Below are positions 1 to 11,546 of a stretch of 64,000 nt of DNA, one piece after another. Numbering within the stretch: position 1 is the first letter of the stretch; every line of letters starts with the position of its first letter. The notes beneath the pieces are model-generated. The model did no database searches. It was not told where the DNA came from and was given only the letters and a program-made list of their open reading frames with translations. Origin of the DNA: Macrotrachela quadricornifera (taxonomy: Eukaryota > Rotifera > Eurotatoria > Philodinida > Philodinidae); the NCBI GenBank assembly GCA_022393335.1, contig JAJEKB010020526.1, positions 350,278 through 414,277 of the forward strand, written 5' to 3'. Position numbers and translations under genes: made by a program.

Positions 1-426
1 GGATAAAAACTCATTTTCCATAAGAGGATATTGAAATATTGGTTGAAGTTCAATATTTTTCCATGGATCAACATTATCTTGATTTTCTTCAAGCCACATT
101 TGATCCATATGCATATCTTGCTCATCTTTTAATTTATCTTCAGGTATTGACATAGAAGAACAATAATTATATACAAATGAATAAGACTGATTTTCGGAAT
201 GGTTAACAGATTGTTTTTCAGTTGATAAGTCATTTTCAGTAATATTATTTGAAATATCGGAAAATGTTGAATAAAGCCAACTAAATTATACAAAAAATGC
301 TGTATGACGGACCCATAAAATGAACACATACTTTTCATCGCATGATGAAGCAGTACCCATTACTAGTTGATTCAAAGATTCTTTGAATCGCTTCTTGCGA
401 CGCCATAAGGTAGATCTGGAGAACAT
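1..426 (-). CDS. Partial gene of unknown function, two exons, runs off the window edge
   Basis: I do not recognise this protein. Exon 1 runs from the ATG at 426 down to 332. A 51-bp GT..AG intron (331-281) follows, and exon 2 is open from 280 to the edge, giving about 125 residues. The phase is 2 on both sides of the intron and the reading frame stays open, which supports the model. The N-terminus is basic (MFSRSTLWRRKKRFKESLN) and could be a nuclear or DNA-contacting segment. The rest is rich in Asn, Ser, Asp and Glu (DEQDMHMDQMWLEENQDN) and probably disordered. It lies 120 bp beyond the stop of the BEN-domain gene on the same strand. The pairing of a basic head and acidic tail would suit a nuclear regulator, but that is inference only. 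Confidence 0.5.
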
Positions 427-546
427 CTAGAGTATTTTTTTTAAGATTCATTAACATAGTTAATCTAAATCTAAATTTATTATTATCTATGTAAAACGAA
501 AATATAAGGTAAAAGAAATGAAACAAAAAATCAACAAATTAGATTA

Positions 547-3178
547 TTATTCATTATTTTGATGTTCTTCTTCATCATCATTATTTTCCTTGTCAATAAT
601 TGTATTATATGATTGTGAATGTTTAGTTTTGTTCGTCGTTTGTTTTAATGTTTTATGCCCTTTATCAATACTTTCTGTTAATTGTTTGTTTGAGCCATAA
701 CAACCAGCTGATTCCAACAATAAATTTTTTCTTTTGAATTCGCTTTTTTCTGATCGGAAAACACCATTGACAGCTTCATTAAACTGACGGTTCGATATTA
801 GACCTTTTTGTGATTCAGCAAATTCTATTTAAAAATAAAAAGAAAGTTAGTTCATTATTTTTGATGAAAGGATTTGATTACCTCGAATTGCTAATCTTTG
901 TGTTTCTGGTATATCGGTCCCACTCATCAATAACCTTTTCTCTGGCGAATATAAATATCGAATTACTTGACGAGCTGTATTTGATGTTGTATCTTCAATA
1001 CAAGCAATAAGATCTCGTGGATCTGTTATTTTTAAAGCTTTTGCATATTTCAAAATGTCGGTATCCGGCGCTTTAGTTGAAAAAAATTTTCCCATATTAA
1101 TAAACCATAGACGACCTGCAGCATCAGGTATGGCTAAAAAAAATATTCGCTAGTATATATACTGAAATAGAATATTTTATATTATACTATAAAAATGCAT
1201 AACTCATTCATATAAATTATTAGACTAATCATACATTTATAATCTTTTTAAGACTTTCTACTCATATATTTTTCTTATTATTGACATATAACTCTTTCAT
1301 GTTTATTCTTTAGTTATACTCGATACGGTTTTATTCATATCTGAGAAAAAATAAACAAACAATGCTATGCAACATAAATTAGTGTAATCGTAGAATTAAA
1401 ATAATTTATTTATAAAAGTAAATTACTCAACAATATAGTATTTTCTTTACAGATTCAATATACTGAATTTTATAAAAGAAATATATCAAACTCTTTAAGC
1501 TACTTACGCATTGTTGTTTTTTTGAGAACTTCATTTTCTTTTGTTAAACGATCACATTGAAGCTGCAATGCGGCATTTTCTATTGCAAGCTTATTACACT
1601 TTTTTGATAAACTGTCGTAGCGACATATGATACTGTTACTATCGCTACTCTCTTGTTGTTCTATGTATTAAATAGACAATAAAAGATGATATTAATATCT
1701 TTAGCAATGATACTGACCAGAACTGAAATATTCGGCTTCCGTCGTACCATGTTCAACGTTGTTCTTCATATTTTGAGATTGTGAACCAATTATTATTCGA
1801 CTTTTAGTAGTAACATGGGATTCATGATGATGTTGAGTATTCAAATCTATGAGTAAAAATCAAAATTTTGCCAAAATCAAAATAAAATATATTTACTTTT
1901 CATATGATTAGCTGATGTTTGTTGCTTAGTTAAGATTGTTTTAGAATTATGAGCCAAGTTGTTTGATGATTTATTATTATGCCATCGACCATTCGATGTA
2001 ATATCCATTAAATCATCTTCGTTACTGCTTGATTCATTTACTAAAGAATATTGTTGCTTAATATATTAATTTAAATAAATAACGTTTTGCTTACCATTTT
2101 CATCGATTTCGACATAATTTGATTTCATATGTTCCTTTTGTTTTACAATATTTGGTGATTGTTTTATGGAATTATTTAAAACCTTTCGATTTAAACTATT
2201 ATTCATATGTTTGTATCCATTGAAAGATAATTTTGTTTGTTTTTCTAAATATTAAAAAAATATATGTTATATAAATCAACGAAAAATACATCAATGGAAG
2301 TCTTTAAATGTCTTTAAATCTTACTAAAAAATGTAACATAATCATTTGAAAAAAATAATTCAATATGGTTTTCGTTATAAGAAATAGTTTATTAAAAAGA
2401 AAACGCTTCTCTCTTTTAGAAGAACTATATAAATCATATGCCATCTACATTAAGATTTTAGTGCTATCAATGTACTGTTCTCAAACATCAAGAGCAATTT
2501 AAACGATTCTTTTTCTAATGACGTTGATCAAGTTTTGCTTTTAAAAAATTTCTTCTTTTTATAGATCTAAAGTTTCTAAGTTTTTATCTATTTGAAACAA
2601 GCATTTATGAAGATGTATTGATTCTTAAAACAAAAATAATATTTTTTTTTATTTGAGCCCATCACTATTATAAATTTTTTTTTTCGAAAACTTGCAGTAA
2701 CTTGTTAAAAATGAGGATGATTTTTAACACTTACCAACAACTTTCTTTTTTTCTTCTTGCACATCATGATTTTCTTCTTCTTCTATATCATTCAATTCAT
2801 CATTTTCATTTTCATTTGTATGTTGTTCATCTATTTCAGCAATTATTTCAAACACATGAAGTTGTTCCATACATTCTTCTTCAGTTCCTACAAAGAAAAG
2901 AATATTACAGAAGCATAAGAATATATTCAATATTTACCTAATTGAATAATTTGTCCTCGTTCTTGTTTTCTACTATTAAGATCATTTTTGAATGTTGCTG
3001 TTTTGTTTAATTTAATACCTGTTGTTGAGCTATTAACAAGATGTATGACAGGTAATAAGAACAATTTATTGTCATTTTCTCGTTGAATAATCATGTGTGT
3101 TGGCGGAATTTTTTTTCCAACACCTCGAGATGATGATGTTATTGATGTGACACTACCTTTTGATCCACGTCGTTGCAT
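547..3178 (-). CDS. BEN-domain protein, eight exons, intact (499 aa)
   Basis: The predicted protein is a nuclear DNA- or chromatin-binding factor of the BEN family. Exons: 3178-2938, 2887-2735, 2244-2095, 2040-1897, 1846-1718, 1660-1508, 1133-882, 824-547, ending TAA at 549-547. Coding length is 1500 nt. The N-terminus (residues about 1-100) carries a block ending in GTEEECMEQLHVFE, as often seen ahead of BEN domains. Residues about 101-270 are acidic and Ser/Asn-rich. A short coiled coil (about 278-320, NKLAIENAALQLQCDRLTKE) precedes the BEN domain at about 325-425, with the hallmark TARQVIRYLYSPEKRL then DIPETQRLAIREFAES. The tail is basic then acidic. All seven introns are phase 1 with standard GT..AG ends, mostly 50-57 bp. 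BEN proteins usually act in repression; the target here is unknown. No frame damage is seen. Confidence 0.85.
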
Positions 3179-3734
3179 GATCTAAAATTACAATCAAGTT
3201 CAAATTTAGAATTATTCATGAATGCAATAAAATATATCAAATGAAAGACAATAATACAAGCAATCACAATACTTATTTATAGTCTATTGATTGTTTGCGA
3301 TTGAATCGTTATTATATATTTTGATTAGTGACATAGAAGCATGTGGCATTTAAAACTATATAAACAAAAAAAAATGTCACGTGACGCATGTAAAAAAAAC
3401 GTTATCACTGAAATGACGAATTGATATCTTCAAAATAAAAAAGAAATTTCCTTGTTCATTAATGTTAAATACGTTCAATAATAATTGCAGTATTTCGATA
3501 ATCGAAAGATATTACTTATTAAAATTAGTACAATTAAAATAGATATCATTTTTTTAATTCAGTATATTGACGTGTTTCTTATGTATATTTCTGTGCAGAC
3601 ATTTAAAAAAATACATCATTTTTTTAGTTAATTTCAGTAGCAATTATGAAGTGAGAAAATTCTAATTTGTTTAAAATTATGTTCTATCAGAAAGACTTTT
3701 AATCGTGACCTTTTATTTAATATGCAAGAAAAAA
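3179..3734. other. Upstream flank of the BEN gene, nothing recognised
   Basis: A+T-rich non-coding sequence that should hold the promoter of the minus-strand BEN gene. A CACGTGACGC stretch near 3377 contains an E-box core, but one hexamer is weak evidence. I see no ORF, repeat or RNA gene. Confidence 0.4.
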
Positions 3735-4262
3735 AAACGAAGCTTGTCTATGACAAATAAACTATGATCAATTGAATAAAAATTTCATTGAATCATTCGT
3801 AAGAAAAAAAACATTCTTCTGTGACAAATAATCTGTAGCCAATTAATTAAAAATTTTTATTCAATAAATATATGAAAAACAACTTGTTAGTGAGAAATAC
3901 ACAATAGTTTATTAATAAAAATCTTCTGTTCAATATATATAGATAAATAAAAAGCTTTTTTGTGATGAATAAACTATATCGAATTTAATAAATCTTTTAT
4001 TCAAAAAATATATGGAAAAAATTTTGCTTTTGGTAAATAAACTATGTATAATTCAGTAAAATTTTATTTAGTAAATATATAAAAAAAATTGTTCATGAAA
4101 AATAAATTATAGCCAACTTAAATTTTTTATTCAAGATCTATATAGTTTTCGAGCCAAATGAATAATGGTCAATTGGTTAAAAATTTTTATTCAACATATA
4201 TAAACAAATCAATACAAGTTGTTTGTGATAAATAAATTATAGATAATTGATTAAAAGCTATT
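3735..4262. repeat. Degenerate AT-rich minisatellite, about 69-bp unit, about 8 copies
   Basis: A phrase like GATAAATAAACTATAGCCAA followed by ATTGATTAAAAATTTTTATTCAA and an ATATATA-A-run recurs with starts near 3752, 3823, 3892, 3960, 4029, 4097, 4155 and 4229, a spacing of about 58-74 bp. Units are diverged from each other, so this is an old array. No coding frame is shared by the units. Confidence 0.6.
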
Positions 4263-4619
4263 TACAAAAATACTAAATATGTGTATTTGGTGACGTATCA
4301 TTTCCGGTATATTGAAGGTAAAACTGAACTATTTTCCTTCATAATATGAATATAAAAATGAATTGAATTTCTTATAATTTTAATTTTTTTAAATTTAAAA
4401 ATACCAATAATTTGATTTATTCGTAAAAGTAAGTTTAAAGTGAATGTAAAGTAATGTATATTTAGCATTGAAACAACATTTTATTTTTATTAGATGCAAT
4501 TCTTCACATATTATTCAATTTTTGTTATAAAATAGCAATGGAAAATAATTTTCTTGAAGATTTATATTCACTTAGTACAAATCGCCTCGAAATAGCAGTT
4601 AACAAAGATATGTTTATCT

Positions 4620-5262
4620 AAAAGATGGTCTTTCGAGCTGATATAGCTCAGACGTAAGTAATTTGCTCTTTAATTCAAAGTTCTTCTGTTCCAGCCTCGA
4701 TCATCGCACATATCATACTTATCATGTAAGTCGTCTAACTTGTTCTATAATATGCCTCTAGGAAAGAGCTGATCATTAGATGGTTCTGATGATGCTGCAG
4801 TTCGAATCTGCGAGAACAAGTTGTTTTTTTCCCAAAAATTTTTCAAATGCGTCTGAATGCGTCTGTTTTTGTAACGCATTTGCACGCGTTTATTTCATGA
4901 GCGCGTCTAAACTCGTTCATCGTATGAACGCGTTTGGACGCGGCAGATGTTTCATCATACTTTCAGATGCATCAGAACGCATTTAAGTTCGTGATGCGTA
5001 CCAACGCGTCAGATGTTTTATTGCATTTCAAGACGCGTTTAAACGCGACTGCAATGTAAACGAGTACAACCGCGTCTAGAACTGTATTGAAACAACTGAC
5101 GCGTTTCGATGCGTTTATGAAACGCATCCAAACGCGTCATATACGTGCGTTTGGACGCGGCAGATGTTTCATTTTAGCCGCGTCCAAACGCGTCTTCTCT
5201 TTAGCGTTTCAAACGCATTTCAAATGCGTTTTTAAACGCGTTTAGGCACAAAAAATTTTCAC
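4620..5262 (+). repeat. ACGCGT-saturated dispersed element, copy 1, with tRNA-like head
   Basis: The body (about 4840-5250) is packed with AAACGCGTTT-like motifs on both strands at irregular spacing, about a dozen with the ACGCGT core. The head (4620-4815) aligns with the head of the inverted copy at 33615-34060 and carries a box-B-like GCAGTTCGAATCTGC (about 4796-4810) and a box-A-like TATAGCTCAGACG (about 4640). The 3-prime end shares an ACATGGG tail with the other copies. This looks like a short interspersed element whose body is cryptically simple DNA. It ends about 170 bp before the truncated two-TM gene. Apparent ORFs inside it are by-products of the motif. Confidence 0.65.
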
Positions 5263-5429
5263 ATGGGTAATCGATTGATTTTATTAGATTAGACAATTAC
5301 ATTTCTAGGTAAAAATCCTGTAAGAAATCTCGTTTTTGGAAAAAAAATTAATTAATATAATGATTCTTGTATAAAAAATATAATGAAACATGAAAAACCT
5401 ACATACTTTTAATTTGACTTCGATTATAG

Positions 5430-6242
5430 GAACCAGTGATATTAAATGTTGAGTCCCGCTTTAGTCCAAGAACAAATTTGACTTTATCTTCTTCTATATT
5501 AAATGAACTAATGCATTTTCACAAACGTCGTTTATATAAGCCAGTGATATGTTATTTTGCTGTGGTTTTTGGAATTCTCATCTCAATCGGCCTTGGATTA
5601 GTAATTACAGCAAGTGTTCGTCTCAAAGGTGATAGTGATGTTGGCTCATGGTCAGAGGAAAATATGGTTTTTATTTCGTTTGGTTCGGCTGCTCTTATCG
5701 TAGGTGTTCTTTATCCACTTATACATGGCTGCTGTCGTATCGCTATTTTGAAAGAACAACTTGATGACGTGTACGATAATGGACGTGGTCCACAACCGAC
5801 TATTTGGCGGTTGGATGGTGAAGAATGGACACGCTATTTAAACTATATTTATGGGCCTGCAAGATAATGGAAACAGCTGGATCAATTATCATATTTCTGT
5901 TGTCGACGTTCATCCTATAACCGTCTAATGAATCGTCAACATGGTCATATTATTTTATATGGAAATGGTTTGATTATTGATGAATTATATTTTATTTCAT
6001 TTCAAAATTACTTACTATTTAATATAGAATTATTGAATATTGGTGAACATCAACAAATATTGGGTTTAAGAATACATACCATTTTAAAAGTGGGACGTGT
6101 TAGTCGATATTGTTATCTTGATTTATTTCCACCGTCTTCAATCTCGTCTGAAGCGTTGAAAATAATTGTGAAATCGTACTATGGAATTACACCTCGAGGC
6201 AATGGATGCAATATAGCTATGCAAGAACTTCAACATACCTAA
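5430..6242 (+). pseudogene. Two-transmembrane protein remnant with an in-frame stop
   Basis: I do not recognise the family. An acceptor (ATTATAG) precedes 5430, so the 5-prime exon(s) and start are missing; the ACGCGT element lies immediately upstream. The frame stays open from 5430 to TAA at 6240-6242 except for one TAA at 5865-5867, just after YLNYIYGPAR. Beyond it the same frame still reads as good protein (KQLDQLSYFCCRRSSYNRL). Two hydrophobic spans are seen: PVICYFAVVFGILISIGLGL, then a second segment beginning MVFISFGSAALIVGVLYPLI. The product without the stop would be about 270 residues after the missing N-terminus, with a large cytosolic-looking C-terminal half. AATAAA lies at 6324-6329. 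The best reading is a recently inactivated, 5-prime-truncated gene. Readthrough of the single stop or a sequencing error remain possible. Confidence 0.6.
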
Positions 6243-6316
6243 TCTATCTTACAAACACATACATGACAATGTATTACTAACTCTGTCCCTTTTTTTAAAT
6301 CACAAGTCAAATTTTC

Positions 6317-6472
6317 CTATTTTAATAAAGAATCATAAATGTTATCAACATTTTCTCGAGACAAATCTATCTCAACTTTTTTTGCTAATTGTTCGAAACG
6401 TATATCCATCATTTGATAAATGTTCTCGACAATGATTGCCCATGTAAGATCGAAACATAGAAAATATGACAT
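6317..6472 (-). other. Short open frame, possible exon remnant (51 codons)
   Basis: ATG at 6472 to TAG at 6317 reads MSYFLCFDLTWAIIVENIYQ followed by a mixed charged tail (QLAKKVEIDLSRENVDNIYD). The wording looks protein-like, but the length is small and I recognise no family. It overlaps the polyadenylation region of the two-TM remnant on the other strand. Confidence 0.2.
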
Positions 6473-7174
6473 AATATGTACTTGACCAAAACACTAAACG
6501 TCGATGATAGAACAGGAGTACCAATAGAGACAGTGGTAAAAGAACAAGAACAAGCTCACTTATCGCATGCTAATACATCTTCTTCGTGTCTAGGTTAGCA
6601 CAAGACAGAGCAGCAAAGCTAAAAGATAATTAAAAAAAAGTTAATTATGTCGACTAAACAATTTCGGCGAGGTATGCAATATGCATGTAGTCGAATATAC
6701 AAGACGATCAGAATAACGAAAGAGAAATATAATGTAGAAATCATACGTTGTTGAAAGTTAGTTGTATTATTGAAGTTAAAAAAATTGAAAGAAAATTTTT
6801 GAAAAAAGTGCAAAAAATTTCTTACCAGCCCAATTTATTGCTCTCTTATTTGTAACCCTTTAATTATTAGAACCAAACTTACATGCTTTCCAGAAAAAAC
6901 TATCTGATGAAATCCGTAGCTGAATTGAAACGCATTATGGTTGATCGTCTTACCTCCTCTCCCTTTTATACAAGAACAATAGAAAAAAATACTCTAACTT
7001 GTATTTAACCAACTAGTGTGAGAGAAAAAAACTAGCATTTACATTTCGCAATAACTGGAAGACGAAAGTGACTGAATGAATACAAAATAAAGTGGGAAGA
7101 AAGTAGGATGTACAAAGAAAAAGATTAATGAGAAGCAACAAAACCCATGTAAAAATATCACTAAAAATTAGGGG
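6473..7174. other. Intergenic, nothing recognised
   Basis: A+T-rich non-coding sequence with no convincing frame or repeat. Confidence 0.4.
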
Positions 7175-7222
7175 TGGTACTTTATCTTTACTTTACTAGG
7201 TAAAGTAAAGTAATATAACCAA
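7175..7222. repeat. Short palindrome of TTTACTTTAC units
   Basis: CTTTACTTTACTAGGTAAAGTAAAG is close to self-complementary and would fold into a hairpin of about 12 bp. It may mark one end of the non-coding repeat that follows. Confidence 0.4.
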
Positions 7223-7279
7223 ATTAATTTTATTATTCATTTATCAAGTCATTATCATGCATTGATACAGTTACGATAT

Positions 7280-8460
7280 ACAAAAGTTTATATAAAACCT
7301 TTTTTGTGCACTCAAAAAGTGAGTACACATATAGAATCGGTCAGTGTGTCCGTCCGTCCGTTTACACGATAACTCTTCACAATTACATTTGATTGAGCTG
7401 AAATTTTGTGCACACAATTGTCTCATCAATATCTCGGTCAAGTTCAAAGATGAGAAGGATCCGTTATGAAATGACTGAGTTATCGAAAAAATTCTCATTA
7501 TTCACCAGACCATCCCTGAGGGAGGGTACAGGTTTTTTTTCCAAAAAAAATCTTTTTCTCAGAATTATTCACAACATATATAAATCGATTCAGGTTTTAG
7601 CGCTGATTCTGAATCTGATATTAGTTTTGAATTAAATCGTAGTTTTCTAACGAAACATTGCCTGAAAAAGGTCTCAAAATGCACAAAAACTCTATTCAGA
7701 AACCAAATTGTCTAGATATGTCTCAGATGAGCAATAATTTTAGGGTTTCCCAAATACCTGGTTTTATAGCTAGTCGAAAGGACTATCGAAAGGTAAAAAC
7801 CTGAATCCATAGCTATTAATATTGGTGATTTATGAAAATACTGATGCTTGTATCTATCATATATCTGTTATAAGTTCATGAGGTTGCTCACGATCGTAAC
7901 CCTGATAGACACAAACACAAATGCATTCAAAAATAACTCTTCTCACCCAGTTTTCCAAGCTGGACACGAATCTAAACTCAAGTTTTTGCGATTTTTAAAG
8001 ATATTATATCACTTTGAGAGTAGAGTCAATGATCGCCGGATATGGGTACATACCGTGTATCCCATGTTAAGTTAGCATGCCTGTATTTTCTCCTTGCAAT
8101 TTAGTGACATGCGATGTATCGTGATGAGATCTATTTCTCTCAGAAAGAAAGGGATACAGAGCCTAGTGCACCACGTGAGAAAAATCCAAAATACCCTCCT
8201 CACGGAATATGCTATATCGTTGGATTTATGCAATTTTTGGCTTATAATACTTTTTTTATCCCATAAATTACTTCCTGGGTGTAATGAATTTATAGATTAA
8301 ACTGTTTTCTATCCAATTGAGACCTTCTCTAGCTCAAAGGGTCACATCGTTCATGAGACAAAGTTAAAATGCCAAGCATATACTCAAGATAGTTAATTTT
8401 TATGATTAAACTGTACAAAACATCCATCCTTGAGCGCACTAAGGAACTGCCCCTTAGGCC
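7280..8460. repeat. Non-coding repetitive stretch with a GTCCGTCCGTCCG block
   Basis: The GTGTGTCCGTCCGTCCGTTT block at 7345-7364, the following AACTCTTCACAATTAC and the downstream CTGAGTTATCGAAAA text are of the kind found in dispersed non-coding repeats of invertebrates. The rest lacks any long frame. Boundaries and class were not resolved. Confidence 0.3.
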
Positions 8461-8566
8461 CTGCAGATGCCCTCTTTCCGTTTCGTAGGACGTGGCGAGG
8501 AGTTAGTTTCAAGAAACTTTATTCGTTCGCATAAACCTCTTTGCTTTAGCAGAATCGCGTTTCTTT

Positions 8567-9138
8567 TTATAAACTCATGCTATTTATGTCAAAGTGTGGT
8601 ACAAATTGTTGAGGATTATCTAGAAAAGGTAAAAGAGCATCATAATGACTACCATTATAGTAAATACAAAGTCCTAGCTTGTTGATATCGGATTTGTATT
8701 CTATATATTTTAGATGATCATCTGCTGTTCCTTTAATAAATTGATCGACTAGTTGCTGTAAACTAATATTCGATGAAATATAATGTCTATTTTTCTGGAT
8801 CGCATAGCAGTTCTTTTCAACTGTTCCTCAAATGAATACTGCAATACTTTACAAAGTGTTTGGAAATAATCACCATTATTGATCATTGCGTTAACTGCCA
8901 ACAATCTCATCGAATGTGTTAGTTTTTCAGATCCAATATTTATTATCGAAAGAGAACTATATAAACAATTGCCATCTTCAGTCGTTAGAATTCTAGCATA
9001 AACTGAATCAAATGCTTGAACAGAGTATTCTGTTTTCGATTTTAACCGGACGGATTGGTCTTTATTATTCATAGTTCTAAATGGTGATTTTTCAATTAAA
9101 TCATTAATTAGTTTCGAGAGAAAACTTGTTGAATCATT
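8567..9138 (-). pseudogene. OTU-like cysteine protease domain, frameshifted remnant
   Basis: Reading 9138 downward, the frame carries TTEDGNCLYSSLS, the D-G-N-C catalytic block of OTU proteases (Cys nucleophile present). That frame ends at a TAG near 8749. The next frame, from about 8790, continues with the second catalytic block YYNGSHYDALLPF (His present) and stops at 8567. Joining them needs a one-base shift near 8780. Active-site residues survive but the gene is broken. Upstream, a TAG at 9139-9141 and unrelated frames suggest further decay. OTU domains cleave ubiquitin chains in host proteins, but they also occur as passengers in transposons. The setting and decay favour a transposon origin, which is inference. 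Confidence 0.65.
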
Positions 9139-11546
9139 CTAGTAGATCAATATCTAGGACTTTGAAAGAGTCAAAAATTTTATTATCAAGCAATTCAGCC
9201 TTTTAGATATGAGCAAAAGTCTGTAATATGACATTTTACTCGATCTTAGTACACTGTTCTCGTAAAACTCGAAAACGAGTCTGTAGAATGAGAACGTGAC
9301 CTTTTGTGTACCATTGTCTTCAGAATGAAGAGATTCAGTAGCCAAGAGTGCTTTTTCTCCGGTATAGAGTTGTTCAGTATCTGGCATTCAACAAGTCAAC
9401 AAATGAGGAATAGCTAAATCGTATCATGATTGTTGCTTGTCTTCGTTTGTTTACTATCTGTATCAATTCATGATGTACTGCCTATACTTTAGAGCCAAAT
9501 CGAAATGATAGTTGAACGCAAAAGAGAGTAAATTTCCGATTTTCCTTGACACCAATAGAGAAGAAAACAGTATATTGATATTGGAAAGATTGCTCTAAAA
9601 AACAAAGCGAGGAAAAATCGGTATGCAATACATATAACAAGGATTTGGAATCCGATTAGTGCTTCTACTCATTGAAAAAGGAAGATTGGATCAAATTGAC
9701 AGTTATCGTAGCAAAATAAAAATAAAAGAATCATTTAGACTAAATTTTCTTATCAGTACGGGTCTCAAAAATAAGAAGAATTTCTTCTTTATTTAGAGGA
9801 GAAAAAATGTTGACTTTTTAAAAATTTTTTCTACTCACATTTATTTCCGAAAGCAACGATATTTGTATCACACGTCATGTCAATATCGTGACGAAGCGAT
9901 GTTAATGGCAACTAATCTATATTTAATTTCAATCTCAGATAACGTCAAAATATGTTGGTCGTCGGATGAAAACTAATAAACAATATGCATAGAGAGCGCA
10001 TGCTATTGGTTAGAGCTATTTTTAGAGAGAATCGTTTTCTGAATGCGTTATATAATGGCACTTCAGTCATTTAGCAAAGTATAAAATATAACTTAATCCG
10101 TACAAAATTTCTTCGATTACATTATAAGAGCAATTCCATGAAATCCATACCATGACTATACTTTTCAAGTGCCGATTTCAATGAAACTTTTGGAGTTTGT
10201 GGGACTTGACGTGCTGATCATTTCTGTATTTTCAAACATTTCTAAAAATGTCAAATAGAAGTAATAGATTAAATAAACTTTATTATTCTTGAGATGTATA
10301 CGCAGATAATAATCAAACTATCTGTGCAGTTCACCATTGGAATCATCGTGCAATGGAATGGAAGAATGGTGCGACGAATGAATAAGTAACGGCTGGTAGA
10401 AATAGATGAGAAAGTCGAAATAATCAGTAGGATGGTCCAATAAATGTGATTACAGATTAAAAGGGACGCGAAAATAAATGAGCCCGAAAAAAGAGAACTG
10501 ATCCCGGTTATTTAGATTTGTTAAAAAAAAAAAAATAATCAACTTAATGAAAGGCATTCTTTTAAAGTCATTCATCACAAAGAAGCGCATATATATGAGA
10601 AGATATCTGGAAGTTTTCTTACTATTTTTTTCTACAAGCTATGTCTCTACATATATATTACTGAAAACGATCTAAAAGTTTTTGTTCGAGAAAAAGATGT
10701 TCGTACACATTGTACTGGAAAACTTATAAGTCGTGTATCTCTAGGATAGAGATGTTCCCTTATCCTCACCCCCACTCTCATGTCGTTTTGATCAAAAGGA
10801 ATATTCATGTGTTCATACTATTGGTTTAATGGTTATATGAGGTTCTAAAACGGTTCCACAAATAATTGGTCAAAGAAAAGGAGAAGGTAGATCCAAACAA
10901 ATAAAAACAGCTTTAACAAAAGATTAAGAAAACATTATTATTATTGTTATTTTGTACTCATTAAATTGTGTGACATTTTTGCATACCATTATGATTTGTA
11001 AAAAAATGCTCTCGATTAAATTGATTGTTTTTTTGTTTTAAAAAATCTTAATTACCGTTTTATCTAATATGAATGATGAATCACAAGCTAGATAAATAGA
11101 TTCAACAGTTAGAATATTTTAGATTAAGCAAGGACGTTAAAAATATACTGAAATATCAAATTTATATTTAAATGAACAGTTTTTATTGCAAAATATAAAG
11201 CGATAGCATATCCAACTCTTACAGAATGACCTCCTATCTTTGAAAGCACAAAAAGTTCTTATAAAACTAACAAATACTCATTAAAATCATATAATCTTTC
11301 AATAACTATATATGAATATGAAAATATCTCATCAATGTTCGAAATATAAATAGAAATAAAAGTTTGTTGAACTATATAATGTAATCCAACTGATATTACA
11401 AGTCACTATCTTTAGCTTAATAGTAAAATATAATACTCTGTAATTCAGAAATTAGAAATAACATTGCAATAATTGATATTTATTACACAAGACAAAATGA
11501 TGACTATATACAATTAAATTTCAAGAGAAAGAAATATCCGACTAAT
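9139..11546. other. Intergenic, no supported gene
   Basis: About 2.4 kb without a convincing exon. A few short frames on either strand do not resemble known proteins and lack splice or codon support. Confidence 0.4.
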
